Assembly: GCA_937862885.1 (NCBI GenBank) | Contig: CALMEE010000151.1 | Location: 1-38,649, forward strand | Direction of reading: 5' to 3' | DNA: 38,649 nt | DNA from: an uncultured Planctomycetaceae bacterium | GTDB taxonomy: Bacteria > Planctomycetota > Planctomycetia > Pirellulales > Pirellulaceae | Shown: positions 16,769 to 25,256 of the stretch, in pieces | Layout of the letters: the number at the start of each line of letters is the position of its first letter | Numbering within the stretch: position 1 is the stretch's first letter | Notes under the pieces: model-generated | Seen by the model: the letters and a program-made list of their open reading frames with translations, nothing else | Databases searched by the model: none | What the model was told of the DNA's origin: nothing | Translations under genes and position numbers: made by a program

Positions 16769-17461
16769 TCAATGCGTTACGGCATAAACCATTAAATTGA
16801 CATTGATTTGTCGAGCGTTTCGCAGCTCTTCGGCGCCGCAACAACAGCAATCTTCATTGTCGGATGCCTTCGAGTCATTTAAGCCGTTTGAGGAAAATAC
16901 CAAGGCAATCCGCCCATCGATTTCCAAACCTTCCAGAAAAGCTTTGCCTTCAAATCTCCTAATCTCGTACACGGTGTTAAATATTGGATGGGAAAATTCA
17001 ATCTTCTTTAACACGACATCGGGAAATACTTTGTCCAATTCTTCTTTAAAGCTACGACTCCATTCACGGCTGCTACAACCTGCGGACGCAACCACGAAAC
17101 CGCCGTTCAACAGGTAATTGCGAAGATTGTCCCGTTCCGAATTGGTCAATCGAAAACGCCCTTCACCCGTCATTACCGCAAACGGGTAGTTGTATAGCTC
17201 ATGCGAATCCATCGCCACAGGACTGAATTTTCCGGAGGCGACAATATTTGTTCTCTGGTTGACGTCATCCATAAACCCAGCGCTGAAGCAAACCGATGTT
17301 TTGTCATTGGCGTAAATCAGGTTGGCACAATAGACCACCGAGTTTTCTTGCGCGGCGGTTGAAGAGCAACAGGCAAACGCACTCAAAAGGCAACTTGCGC
17401 TAAGACACAGAAGGATTCTTAAATACGCTTGTCCGAAACTGGATGCCATTTCAGTTTTCAT
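16769..17461 (-). CDS. secreted DUF4159 domain protein
   Basis: This 230-residue protein has a signal-like N-terminus (RILLCLSASCLLSAFACCSS) that could be a lipoprotein or Sec signal. The DUF4159 domain follows: VVYCANLIYANDKTSVCFS, YPFAVMTGEGRFRLTNSERDNLRNYLLNGGFVVASAGCSS, then WSRSFKEELDKVFPD and HPIFNTVYEI. It ends with NEDCCCCGAEELRNARQINVNLMVYAVTH, four consecutive cysteines before the terminal helix. The fold resembles a glutamine-amidotransferase-like domain of unknown activity. Start ATG 17461 has a GAGGAAAA leader; the frame is open to 17521, overlapping the preceding gene. DUF4159 and DUF4175 proteins are typical partners in MoxR/BatA-type clusters, but those other members are not in this window. 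Confidence 0.8.
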   Translation of the reverse strand: MKTEMASSFGQAYLRILLCLSASCLLSAFACCSSTAAQENSVVYCANLIYANDKTSVCFSAGFMDDVNQRTNIVASGKFSPVAMDSHELYNYPFAVMTGEGRFRLTNSERDNLRNYLLNGGFVVASAGCSSREWSRSFKEELDKVFPDVVLKKIEFSHPIFNTVYEIRRFEGKAFLEGLEIDGRIALVFSSNGLNDSKASDNEDCCCCGAEELRNARQINVNLMVYAVTH

Positions 17462-17489
17462 GTTTTTCCTCGACCGGCAAATCTCGGTT

Positions 17490-20400
17490 CTATTTTTTTT
17501 CAAGCTTTTCTTGCGGTTCATTTAATCGGTTCAAATACGCTTTCGCGTGGTCGCGATAGGTGCTCGGCACACCGCGCATACTTGATTGTAGCTGACGCCG
17601 TCCACCTTGCGAATCCGGAGTCAGATTTTCCGGCATTAAATCCTCCAGCAACATGTCAAATTCCGAACCCGACTCCAGCTTGCCAGTTTGTGAGCCATGT
17701 TTGCGCTCTTTACTGCTCTGTAAATGTCGATTCGCTGGCCCAAAGAGATCATAAGGTTGCGTGGAGAAGCCAGTGTCTTGGCTCGTGCCGTTTCGACCTC
17801 GATTGGTTTGTTGGCCAGGATTATGCGCGCCTGGATTTCTTGCCGGAGTTGGCGAACTGGGAATGTTGAATCCGCGTTGACCCTCTCTCAGTTGCCGAAT
17901 TCCCTGTTCGATCTGTTGTTTTGGAATACGCATTTCGCGATCAAGCGAGTCAATTTCCTGTCCGACCGATTCCTTGCAACTTTCGCAATCGGATTGTAAC
18001 GAATTCAATTTATCTGCCGCGGACTGAGCGAATTGAAAAGACATTGCGGACTGTTCCGCAAAAGCAGCGCGAGAACTTTCTCGTTGATCCGACAAAACAT
18101 CCAGGTCATTGATTGATTTTACAATACGCCGCAAGCTCTCTGTGGCTTTGGGTAGTTGATCTTGGTGTCGTTCTGCAGTTTCAGCGATTTCTTGTATTGT
18201 TTCTTCCAGTTCGAAGCGCAATAGGTCTTGGTCGCGGCCAACGCGGTTGATCGTTCGTACTTGATCGGCGGTCAGCTTGTTGTTGCCTCGAATTGGGTCA
18301 AGTCTATCGGCAATAGCTTGTTGTTCGGGAATGATCTTCTGGAGGCGTTCGATCAGCTGCATGAATTCCAGATAGGCCTGCATCAATTGCAGGTCCTGCG
18401 CCACCTGTTGCAGTTCTTGCTCGCGGTTGCTACTGAAGGGCTCCGCTTCGAGTTCAAACTGTTGTTTCGCTTCGTCAAACGCGGACTGGTTTAATTCCGA
18501 CGTGGAATCTGCCGTCGGAATTTGCTGATTGACGTTTTCCGCAAGCCTGGTCTGGTTGGCCAATTGTTCGGTAATCTCACGCAATTTCTGCAACGTTGTT
18601 TCCTCAAAATCGAACAGCATGCCTGCGTCCGCACGCGTGTTCAACTCCTTCGATAGCTCCCCTGTTCGCTCAGCGAACTCTTGCAACATATCACGCAACT
18701 GTTCCATTTGGCGTTGTAGTTCCTCGCTGTGATCCGCCTCCAATTTCTCAGCAAGGGAGTTCAACTCGCTCAATAATCTCTCGCGCTGTTCCCCTAATTC
18801 GCGCAGCTCGTCAAGCAAGACTTGAACTTCCTGAATGAAGTCTTCTAAATCCGCATTTGCGCGAGCCAGTTCCAAGAATTCTTCGTTTGAAATAACGTAG
18901 ATGTATCGCAACTTTGTCTGGACCGTGTGTTCATCTGCACCGGACCAGTCGGCCGGATACCCGTCGGAGGCAGTCGCGAAATACGTCAGCACATCACCGG
19001 CCTTGAGTCCAAGGTCGGCCAAGTCAAAAACATGCTCAACGAATCGGAACGTCGGTCTAGGCAATGACGTCGGGCTAACATCACCTGCAACTAATGCAAA
19101 ATCTTCAAAGTTCTGTTGTGCATCGACGTTCTCAGCGCGAGCTACGTTTGAAAATATCTGGATCGATCGCAATCCGATATCATCGAATGCTTGTAGCTTG
19201 ACCGGAACTTGCCAGCCTTCGACAGCCACGACCATTTCAGCCGGGCTCTGAAATTCAAGTTGCGGAGGACGATCCACGACGGGGTGAACTTTAGCTTGCC
19301 AGTTATCGGTCATCCGTCGGCCGTTATCGCCGAGAAGCGTAATGGCCATTTGGCGTTGATTGACAATAACAAACGAGCCACTTGCTCTTTTCGCGTTTTC
19401 GAGATCGACGACCAGCGTAGCGTCCTTGGTTTCTTGCGGAGAAGTCAACTCAAGACGAGACGTCGATAGATTATTGTTGCTCAGCACATTCAGCTCAACG
19501 ACTGTGCCAACGAGCGCGCGAATTTCACGCCGATCGAGGTTGCGTCCCTGTTCCTCCCATCCCGTATATTCCGGAAACCTTAATCTGACATCCACGCGTT
19601 CAACTTGGGGTACCGGATGCACGACGACCGAGAAGTGATCGCTCTCTCCTGCCGACGTTTTCACCGTAAACGTAAAATCTTGGGTGACATTCGGCAGTTC
19701 CACCCGAAATAGGTCTGTCCCCTCCTGGATCATGGGAAGTGTCGCCAAACGTTTGTCGCTGGTCGTCAACATCAGGTTCGCTGCTTCCGGCAAGTAAGCC
19801 CCGTCTAACAGAGCTTCGATGACAACAGCATCACCTTGTGCAACTTCATTGGGCGTCATTCGGATATCAAACTTCAGTGTTGAAAAGGCCGGGTGATTCC
19901 CAAATGGATCCAGAAACCTGGGTAGCACTCTTTCCACCAGCTTAGGTACTGCCATCCACGCGACGGTGGCAAAACATGCGGTACCAAGAGCGAGTGCAAT
20001 AGCTTGCAGTGTCGGCCGGAAATTAACGATTTCGAAAGGGGAAAGCTCTTGAGCCAACTGGTTGCCACGTTCGATGGCAATTGCGCCAAGTGCGGAACTT
20101 GTCGCCTCAAATTTCGCGTTTCGCAAATCGACTGAATTTACGATCACATTGTCGGCTCGCTGCAACCGCTTTTCGACTCTTCGAGCGACCCTCATGGCTT
20201 GAAATCGGCTGTGAATCAAGTAGCGAGTAAGCGAAATTCCAAAGGCAACCGTGGCTGTGGCCAGCACGCCATTACAAGCCATCCGCAGCCACGCCGGCAA
20301 CGCCAACAGTGCATCCAAAGCAAAGAAAACTACGACCACGAGCAGGAAACCCGATCCCGCTATCGACAACGTCTTCCCAACGTGGGCGATCCGGTCCAAG

Positions 20401-20501
20401 AAGTTTGTGTTTTTTAAGAAATTATCGACAATCGACTCGTTCAACGGGCTAATCCCTCTATGCGATGGTTTCCCGACATGCTCCGCCAGCGACAAAAGCA
20501 C
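17490..20501 (-). CDS. large DUF4175-like membrane protein with coiled coil
   Basis: This 1003-residue protein has three predicted membrane helices near residues 50-69, 76-92 and 165-184. A periplasmic region of beta-sandwich character follows (about 200-540; RMTPNEVAQGDAVVIEALLDGAYLPE, RLRFPEYTG). A long Gln/Glu-rich coiled coil runs from about 560 to 840, and a Pro/Gly/Asn-rich tail follows. This order matches DUF4175-type proteins found beside DUF4159 genes. It is expected to sit in the inner membrane with the coiled coil outside or in the periplasm. Two starts compete: GTG 20501 (no ribosome site) and TTG 20444 with AGAGGGA nine bases upstream. The latter begins MNESIVDNFLKN and may be correct. 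The DUF4159 gene follows after 28 bp. Confidence 0.8.
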   Translation of the reverse strand: MLLSLAEHVGKPSHRGISPLNESIVDNFLKNTNFLDRIAHVGKTLSIAGSGFLLVVVVFFALDALLALPAWLRMACNGVLATATVAFGISLTRYLIHSRFQAMRVARRVEKRLQRADNVIVNSVDLRNAKFEATSSALGAIAIERGNQLAQELSPFEIVNFRPTLQAIALALGTACFATVAWMAVPKLVERVLPRFLDPFGNHPAFSTLKFDIRMTPNEVAQGDAVVIEALLDGAYLPEAANLMLTTSDKRLATLPMIQEGTDLFRVELPNVTQDFTFTVKTSAGESDHFSVVVHPVPQVERVDVRLRFPEYTGWEEQGRNLDRREIRALVGTVVELNVLSNNNLSTSRLELTSPQETKDATLVVDLENAKRASGSFVIVNQRQMAITLLGDNGRRMTDNWQAKVHPVVDRPPQLEFQSPAEMVVAVEGWQVPVKLQAFDDIGLRSIQIFSNVARAENVDAQQNFEDFALVAGDVSPTSLPRPTFRFVEHVFDLADLGLKAGDVLTYFATASDGYPADWSGADEHTVQTKLRYIYVISNEEFLELARANADLEDFIQEVQVLLDELRELGEQRERLLSELNSLAEKLEADHSEELQRQMEQLRDMLQEFAERTGELSKELNTRADAGMLFDFEETTLQKLREITEQLANQTRLAENVNQQIPTADSTSELNQSAFDEAKQQFELEAEPFSSNREQELQQVAQDLQLMQAYLEFMQLIERLQKIIPEQQAIADRLDPIRGNNKLTADQVRTINRVGRDQDLLRFELEETIQEIAETAERHQDQLPKATESLRRIVKSINDLDVLSDQRESSRAAFAEQSAMSFQFAQSAADKLNSLQSDCESCKESVGQEIDSLDREMRIPKQQIEQGIRQLREGQRGFNIPSSPTPARNPGAHNPGQQTNRGRNGTSQDTGFSTQPYDLFGPANRHLQSSKERKHGSQTGKLESGSEFDMLLEDLMPENLTPDSQGGRRQLQSSMRGVPSTYRDHAKAYLNRLNEPQEKLEKK

Positions 20502-20756
20502 TCGATTTCATGTAAAATTTCAGCGGTCTGGAGTGTTACAATTTCGGCTTCTTCATTTTACCGCTTGCACTTTGAATCGCGAACCTTGTAAACCAGTATT
20601 CGAGCTACAAAAGTCGCTGATCCCTATTCCGCAAGCAAGATTTCCCGAATAATCGAGAACTTTGCGTGTTTTTCCCTTTTTTTGACCCGAGTCGGGGACC
20701 GCTTGGCGACTAATGGCATATTAAGTCATGCAATACATGTGTTGAAATTCGAATTG

Positions 20757-21311
20757 ATGGACACAGCCAACACGGAAAGCGTTGAAATCGACTGGCCGGC
20801 CCAGCTTGATCGGCATCGGGTATGGCTGCGCAAGGTGGTGCACTGTCGACTTGCTAATGAGGCGGCGGTGGAAGATTGTTTGCAGGAAATTGCGCTTGCC
20901 GTGATTCGCCAAGCGAAAAAGCCAGTGGATATCGAGAAGGTCCCCGCTTGGCTGTATCGACTGGCAATTCGCCAGGCCATTAATACGCATCGCCGGAATG
21001 GACGCCAAAAAATGCTTATGGAAGCTTTCTCATCACATAAAGAAACGGCAGACCAACAACCTTGTAATGCTGACCCTTTAGATTGGCTGATCAACGTCGA
21101 GCAGCAAGAAATGATCGCGCAAGCAGTCAGTTCTCTGCGACCGGCTGATCGCGAAATCTTAGTTCTGAAGTACTCGGAACGTTGGACGTATCAGCAGTTA
21201 AGTGAGTACCTGGGGGCTAACGTGAATACTGTCGAATATCGTTTGATTCGAGCAAAGAAAAGATTGCGAGCGGCACTGAACCGACTCTCTTTAAGTGAGA
21301 CTTCAGTATGA
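20757..21311 (+). CDS. ECF-type RNA polymerase sigma factor
   Basis: This 184-residue sigma factor contains sigma-70 region 2 and region 4 only. Region 2 spans the DRHRVWLRKVVHCRLANEAAVEDCLQEIALAV segment and then PAWLYRLAIRQAINTHRR. Region 4 is SLRPADREILVLKYSERWTYQQLSEYLG followed by NVNTVEYRLIRAKKRLRAAL, the promoter-recognising helix-turn-helix. ECF sigmas redirect RNA polymerase to stress or envelope regulons. ATG 20757 is chosen. The frame is open to TTG 20682, but those residues lack family features. The stop overlaps the start of the next gene (ATGA), so sigma and the putative anti-sigma are translationally coupled. Confidence 0.9.
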   Translation: MDTANTESVEIDWPAQLDRHRVWLRKVVHCRLANEAAVEDCLQEIALAVIRQAKKPVDIEKVPAWLYRLAIRQAINTHRRNGRQKMLMEAFSSHKETADQQPCNADPLDWLINVEQQEMIAQAVSSLRPADREILVLKYSERWTYQQLSEYLGANVNTVEYRLIRAKKRLRAALNRLSLSETSV

Positions 21312-22234
21312 ATAATTCAAATAGAACTGGACATGCAGCGGATGGTCGACCTGCGGCAAAACCAGTAAACGGAATGAAAGTCGACCTCAGCGAAATGAAA
21401 AACGATGAAGCATCGCAAAGGGAGCTGTTGATTCACCGCCTAGTGAACAACGAATTAACCTTCAGCGAGCGACGTGAAGTCTTGCTAAAGGCGGAATCGT
21501 GGGACAATGGGTGGCGTGAAATTGCTTTGGCTTTTGTTGAAGAGCAAGTCCTGAGCAATGCCTTCAGTTGCCCAAAGCGTGCCATGGACCATTCCGATTT
21601 TACAGCGCCGAAGGAGGACGGAGTTGTCGACCATGTTGGGCGTATTGTTGCGCAGTCTTCAGCAACTCCACCAGTATTCGCGGCAGAGCAAGCGGAGTGC
21701 GATCTCGCGGTTATTCGTCCATCTCAACGCAAACGCTTCAGTCCCCTGGCACACCCGCGTATGGTGATGGCAGCGACGATATTGCTTAGCGTGGCTTTGG
21801 GCGCGATTCTCACGCATGCGTATTTGGAACGCGTTGGTCCTGGATTATTCGCCACGCGCACTGAGGTAGCGGACCGGCAAACTGAAATGAGTCAGCCGAA
21901 CGTAAACGACGCGGTTGCGATGTCGGACAAGCTGTCGGTTTCACAACCGGAGGGCCTAGCAAACTCGATTTCGCAACCCATGGTAGCCGCATCTCACGAA
22001 GTAGTGAGGTTTTTAGATCAGGATTCCGGGGCGGTTCTCGATATTCCATTAATCGATTTACAGTCGCTGGTGCAGTTTCCCGAATTCCAATATGCCGAAG
22101 ACCTGGCTTCGCAGTTAAAAACGAGCGGATATCGATTAGAACCGCAGGTTGAATATTTGACAGGGAGCACAGCGAACGAAAAAGACGTTGTGATACCAGT
22201 TCGACGGTTTTCGATTAAGCCTGCAATGTATTAA
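21308..22234 (+). CDS. putative transmembrane anti-sigma factor
   Basis: This 308-residue protein overlaps the sigma gene by 4 bp. Its cytoplasmic N-terminal part contains a helical LLIHRLVNNELTFSERREVLLKAESW segment, like anti-sigma domains that clamp ECF sigmas. It lacks the zinc HxxxCxxC motif. One membrane helix spans about 152-170 (MVMAATILLSVALGAILTH). The roughly 135-residue extracytoplasmic part is rich in Ser/Asp/Gln and ends VVIPVRRFSIKPAMY. The topology fits a regulator that holds the sigma at the membrane until an envelope signal arrives. The anti-sigma role is inferred from overlap, order and topology; no biochemical signature proves it. Confidence 0.7.
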   Translation: MNNSNRTGHAADGRPAAKPVNGMKVDLSEMKNDEASQRELLIHRLVNNELTFSERREVLLKAESWDNGWREIALAFVEEQVLSNAFSCPKRAMDHSDFTAPKEDGVVDHVGRIVAQSSATPPVFAAEQAECDLAVIRPSQRKRFSPLAHPRMVMAATILLSVALGAILTHAYLERVGPGLFATRTEVADRQTEMSQPNVNDAVAMSDKLSVSQPEGLANSISQPMVAASHEVVRFLDQDSGAVLDIPLIDLQSLVQFPEFQYAEDLASQLKTSGYRLEPQVEYLTGSTANEKDVVIPVRRFSIKPAMY

Positions 22235-22455
22235 TGCACTCAAAGTTCACGAATGCAGATTTGTTAAAGCGTGCCGCAGCTTGGTCTTGATTGTGCACAG
22301 ACTGCAGTCCACGTACCGAACACCGAAGCTAGAAAAAGATTCGACCTAAACCGGGCTGACGAGTGCGGCCCAATTTTTAAACCAACGAACAGAGTTACAT
22401 TCAACCCAAATTCAAGAATTGTTTGCTCGATAAACTTGGAAAGGATTTTAAAAAG

Positions 22456-23340
22456 ATGATACAGAAGTACATTTCGCAACTAGTCTATTTGTTTGTATGC
22501 GTGTGGGTAGTCGCGCCCTTCATGTCTGCCCAAGATGAGGGAGCAAAGGACGCTGACAATGCCAAGAAGGTTACTGTAGTCCAAGAGGGCGATAAGTTGA
22601 TAATTACCTTCGGTGACGGCAAGGTAAGAATTGTTGACTTGGCAAGCATGGAAAAAGAAGTGTTGGTTATGTCAAGTCCTTCCGCACCATCGGTGGTGAG
22701 TGTGCCGTATGGCACGATCGAATTTATCGACGGTGTGCACGCCTTGAATCTTCAAATGAGTCCTGCCGTCGAAGGCGTTAAATCTGTCGCGATTGCGACT
22801 GATGGTAGAATTAACTCCTTGGATGGGCTTGTGTCGGATCGATACGTAATTGGTGTCAACGTTGATGCTGTACCAGAAGCCTTGAGAGCTCACTTTGATC
22901 TTGAACAAGGTGTGGGTGTGATTGTCACGGAAGTGTTTGATGGGAAGCCTGCTGCGAAACACATTAAAAAGTACGACGTAATCCTCAGAGCCAACGAAAA
23001 GGATGTTGCCTCAGCAAATACACTTACAGAGGAAGTAATTGCTTCGGGCAAGGAATCCAAGCCAGTGATGCTCAAATTACGTCGCGCTGATGAGATATTC
23101 ATGGTTGAGATCCAACCCGAGGAACAGGCTAAGCTCCAAATCAGTGGAGCAATCCGTGAGGGAGTTGATAACATATATTTGCAACAACACGTTATTCCCG
23201 GAAGATATGGGTTTGCGGTCCGACAGGCCCCGTTTTTTGGTGGGACGGTTAAGTTGGAAGATGAGTTGAAACAAGAACTAGCGGAATTAAAACAGCAAAT
23301 TGATGAGCTGAAAAAGATTGTCGAAGAGCTTAAGAAATAG
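22456..23340 (+). CDS. secreted PDZ-domain protein with C-terminal coiled coil
   Basis: This 294-residue protein has a signal peptide (1-25, ending PFMSAQ). A beta-rich N-domain spans about 35-125. A PDZ domain at about 129-222 includes YVIGVNVDAVPEALRAHFDL, GVGVIVTEVFDGKPAAKH, YDVILRANEKDV and VMLKLRRADEIFMVEIQPE. A heptad-patterned C-terminus (about 266-294, LEDELKQELAELKQQIDEL) is a probable leucine zipper. There is no protease domain, so it is not a DegP/DegS enzyme. It follows the sigma/anti-sigma pair after 221 bp on the same strand, a recurrent planctomycete arrangement. It may sense or deliver the periplasmic signal. ATG 22456 is chosen (AAGGA upstream); the frame is open to 22423. 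Confidence 0.8.
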   Translation: MIQKYISQLVYLFVCVWVVAPFMSAQDEGAKDADNAKKVTVVQEGDKLIITFGDGKVRIVDLASMEKEVLVMSSPSAPSVVSVPYGTIEFIDGVHALNLQMSPAVEGVKSVAIATDGRINSLDGLVSDRYVIGVNVDAVPEALRAHFDLEQGVGVIVTEVFDGKPAAKHIKKYDVILRANEKDVASANTLTEEVIASGKESKPVMLKLRRADEIFMVEIQPEEQAKLQISGAIREGVDNIYLQQHVIPGRYGFAVRQAPFFGGTVKLEDELKQELAELKQQIDELKKIVEELKK

Positions 23341-23359
23341 TTCAGTAGGTCATCGTCGA

Positions 23360-23405
23360 CATTGTGTGCAGTTACGAGTTGTTCTGGCTGGGTCGCTGCA
23401 CAATG
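23360..23405. terminator. bidirectional terminator candidate
   Basis: CATTGTGTGCAG (23360-23371) pairs with CTGCACAATG (23396-23405) as a 10-bp stem with a 2-nt bulge. It lies in the 84-bp gap between the convergent PDZ and gamma-glutamyltransferase-like genes, so it could stop both. No T-run is present. Confidence 0.4.
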
Positions 23406-23424
23406 TTACTCTTCAAGTACCTGT

Positions 23425-25179
23425 TCAATATCCCAGCGCGAAACGACCGGGTTGTCCAGCAGCACGTTTGATGCCGCGATCCTGATCGATGGTCAGGATT
23501 ACGGCAGAAGCGGCTGGCCGACCAAGTTGTAGTTTGTGCCCCCGGGACTCCAGTGATTTTAATTCCGATTGAGGCAGGTCGCGCGAAACGGTCAAACTCC
23601 CAAGTTTCGCGCGATCGTGGCCAAACCAATTGATATGATGGTCCGTCCCGAATCGATCAGTCATCACGGCGGCCAGTGGTTCCATCCCGAACACTAAGTG
23701 GTTGAGCAACACCTGAATGGAAGTCTGATCCTGCTGATCACCACCGGCAACGCTCACGGCCATAATTGGTTTGCCATCGCGAAGTACCAAAGTTGGCGTC
23801 AAAGTAATTCGCGGGCGTTTTCCCGGTTGTACAAGACTGGGGTGATTTTGCCAGGTCGTCAAGCCGATCATGCGACTGCCCAATTCAATGCCCGTGTCAC
23901 CGGCATACACGCCTCCCCATCCGCTGGGCGTCGCACTGACGACATTCCCCCAACGATCCGCCACCAAGCAACTGGTTGTATCGTTACCATGCCCGCTAGT
24001 GACTTCATAATCTTGCGGTGCTTTTCCCAGTAACGGAGATCCGATCCGTGGATTCCCCGCTCTCTGTTCCATCGAAGCGACTTGCATGTCGACCAATTTG
24101 CGGCGCATGGTCACATAGTCATTCGATAAGAGTTGCTGCAATGGCACTTGCACGAAATGTGGATCGCCGAAATAGGCGTCGCGATCAGCCATGGCCAATT
24201 TGATAGTCTCAGTGACATAATGAATATAGTCCGCTGAGTTGAGGCCCAGCTCGACCAAATCCTGTCCCTCCAACATCTTCATGGTCTGCAATAGATAAGG
24301 GCCTTGTGTCCAGACATCACATTTGTAGATCGTATATCCGTTGAAATCGACCGAAGTCGGCTCTTCGATGCGCGTGACATGTTGCGCCATATCGACATAG
24401 CGCAGCAGGCCTCCGTTCGCTTGCGACCAAGCGTCCAGTGCTCTTGCAACTGGTCCGCGATAAAAATAATCAGCGACTAAACGCAATCCGCGTAGGCGAT
24501 CGCCTCGACCAGCCTTCTCCGCCGCAACTAAACTTTCCATCAGTTGCAAAAAGTTTTGGTGATGCTGCAACCAGTCCGCAGCGTTCGAGCCGCTCCCGTC
24601 GCGCTGATATAATTGTCGCGGTACGTCGGCCACATTCATGGCAGCTCGCTCGCGCAATACCTCAATCATTGGCTCAGCACAGCGTGCAAACGTCCGCGTG
24701 CCGTAACGAGATAGGGCAGTCAGGCACGCATCCAAGAATCCGGGAACCACCGCGTTGGCGATGTCCCCACGCCCCTGAATCAACCCGTTTCGATGTTCCA
24801 TAAACCATTGTCGGGTCGCCAAACGCGGCGCCGCGCCCAAGCCAGCGACCACTTCGACGACGTCTCGCTTGGCGTCGTAGACGATGATTGGCACCTCGCT
24901 GCCGAAGCAAAACAGTCGTGATTCGAGCACGGATTGAACCAACATTGAGGTTACGGCAGCATCCACTGCGTTCCCGCCTTCTTCCAACATGGCTAAGCCA
25001 GCACGCGATGCGACTTGGCTGCCAGAGACCAAGACGCCAAATTCACCGCTGGCTTCTGATCCTCGCTGCCGTGGCTGCTGGGCCGGAATTTCGCTAATCG
25101 AAAGGAAAGACTGACAACACGCGATCAGCAATGCGAGCCGCCAATCGATACGAGTCAAACGAAAAATTCGATTTGCCAT
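23425..25179 (-). CDS. gamma-glutamyltransferase-family N-terminal-nucleophile hydrolase
   Basis: This 584-residue exported proenzyme has a signal peptide (about 10-34). The large-subunit region includes GNAVDAAVTSMLVQSVLE (69-86). The autoprocessing nucleophile is Thr401 in NDTTSCLVADRWGNVVSATPSGWGG, splitting the chain into subunits of about 400 and 184 residues. The small subunit carries RPRITLTPTLVLRDGKP and a GG.Q.QTSIQVLLNHLVFGM segment. Family enzymes hydrolyse or transfer gamma-glutamyl groups from glutathione, or act as acylases. The Arg that anchors glutamate in true GGTs (E. coli R114, in FREMAP) is replaced here in VAGLGAAP (111-118). This suggests an acylase-like or altered specificity. 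A GGGGAG site precedes ATG 25179. Confidence 0.85.
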   Translation of the reverse strand: MANRIFRLTRIDWRLALLIACCQSFLSISEIPAQQPRQRGSEASGEFGVLVSGSQVASRAGLAMLEEGGNAVDAAVTSMLVQSVLESRLFCFGSEVPIIVYDAKRDVVEVVAGLGAAPRLATRQWFMEHRNGLIQGRGDIANAVVPGFLDACLTALSRYGTRTFARCAEPMIEVLRERAAMNVADVPRQLYQRDGSGSNAADWLQHHQNFLQLMESLVAAEKAGRGDRLRGLRLVADYFYRGPVARALDAWSQANGGLLRYVDMAQHVTRIEEPTSVDFNGYTIYKCDVWTQGPYLLQTMKMLEGQDLVELGLNSADYIHYVTETIKLAMADRDAYFGDPHFVQVPLQQLLSNDYVTMRRKLVDMQVASMEQRAGNPRIGSPLLGKAPQDYEVTSGHGNDTTSCLVADRWGNVVSATPSGWGGVYAGDTGIELGSRMIGLTTWQNHPSLVQPGKRPRITLTPTLVLRDGKPIMAVSVAGGDQQDQTSIQVLLNHLVFGMEPLAAVMTDRFGTDHHINWFGHDRAKLGSLTVSRDLPQSELKSLESRGHKLQLGRPAASAVILTIDQDRGIKRAAGQPGRFALGY

Positions 25180-25256
25180 AAAAGCTCCCCGCTAAAATCT
25201 ATCCATTCGGACATGTGTTACGACCGAGTATTATTGCGGCGCAGTAACCGTTCTGA

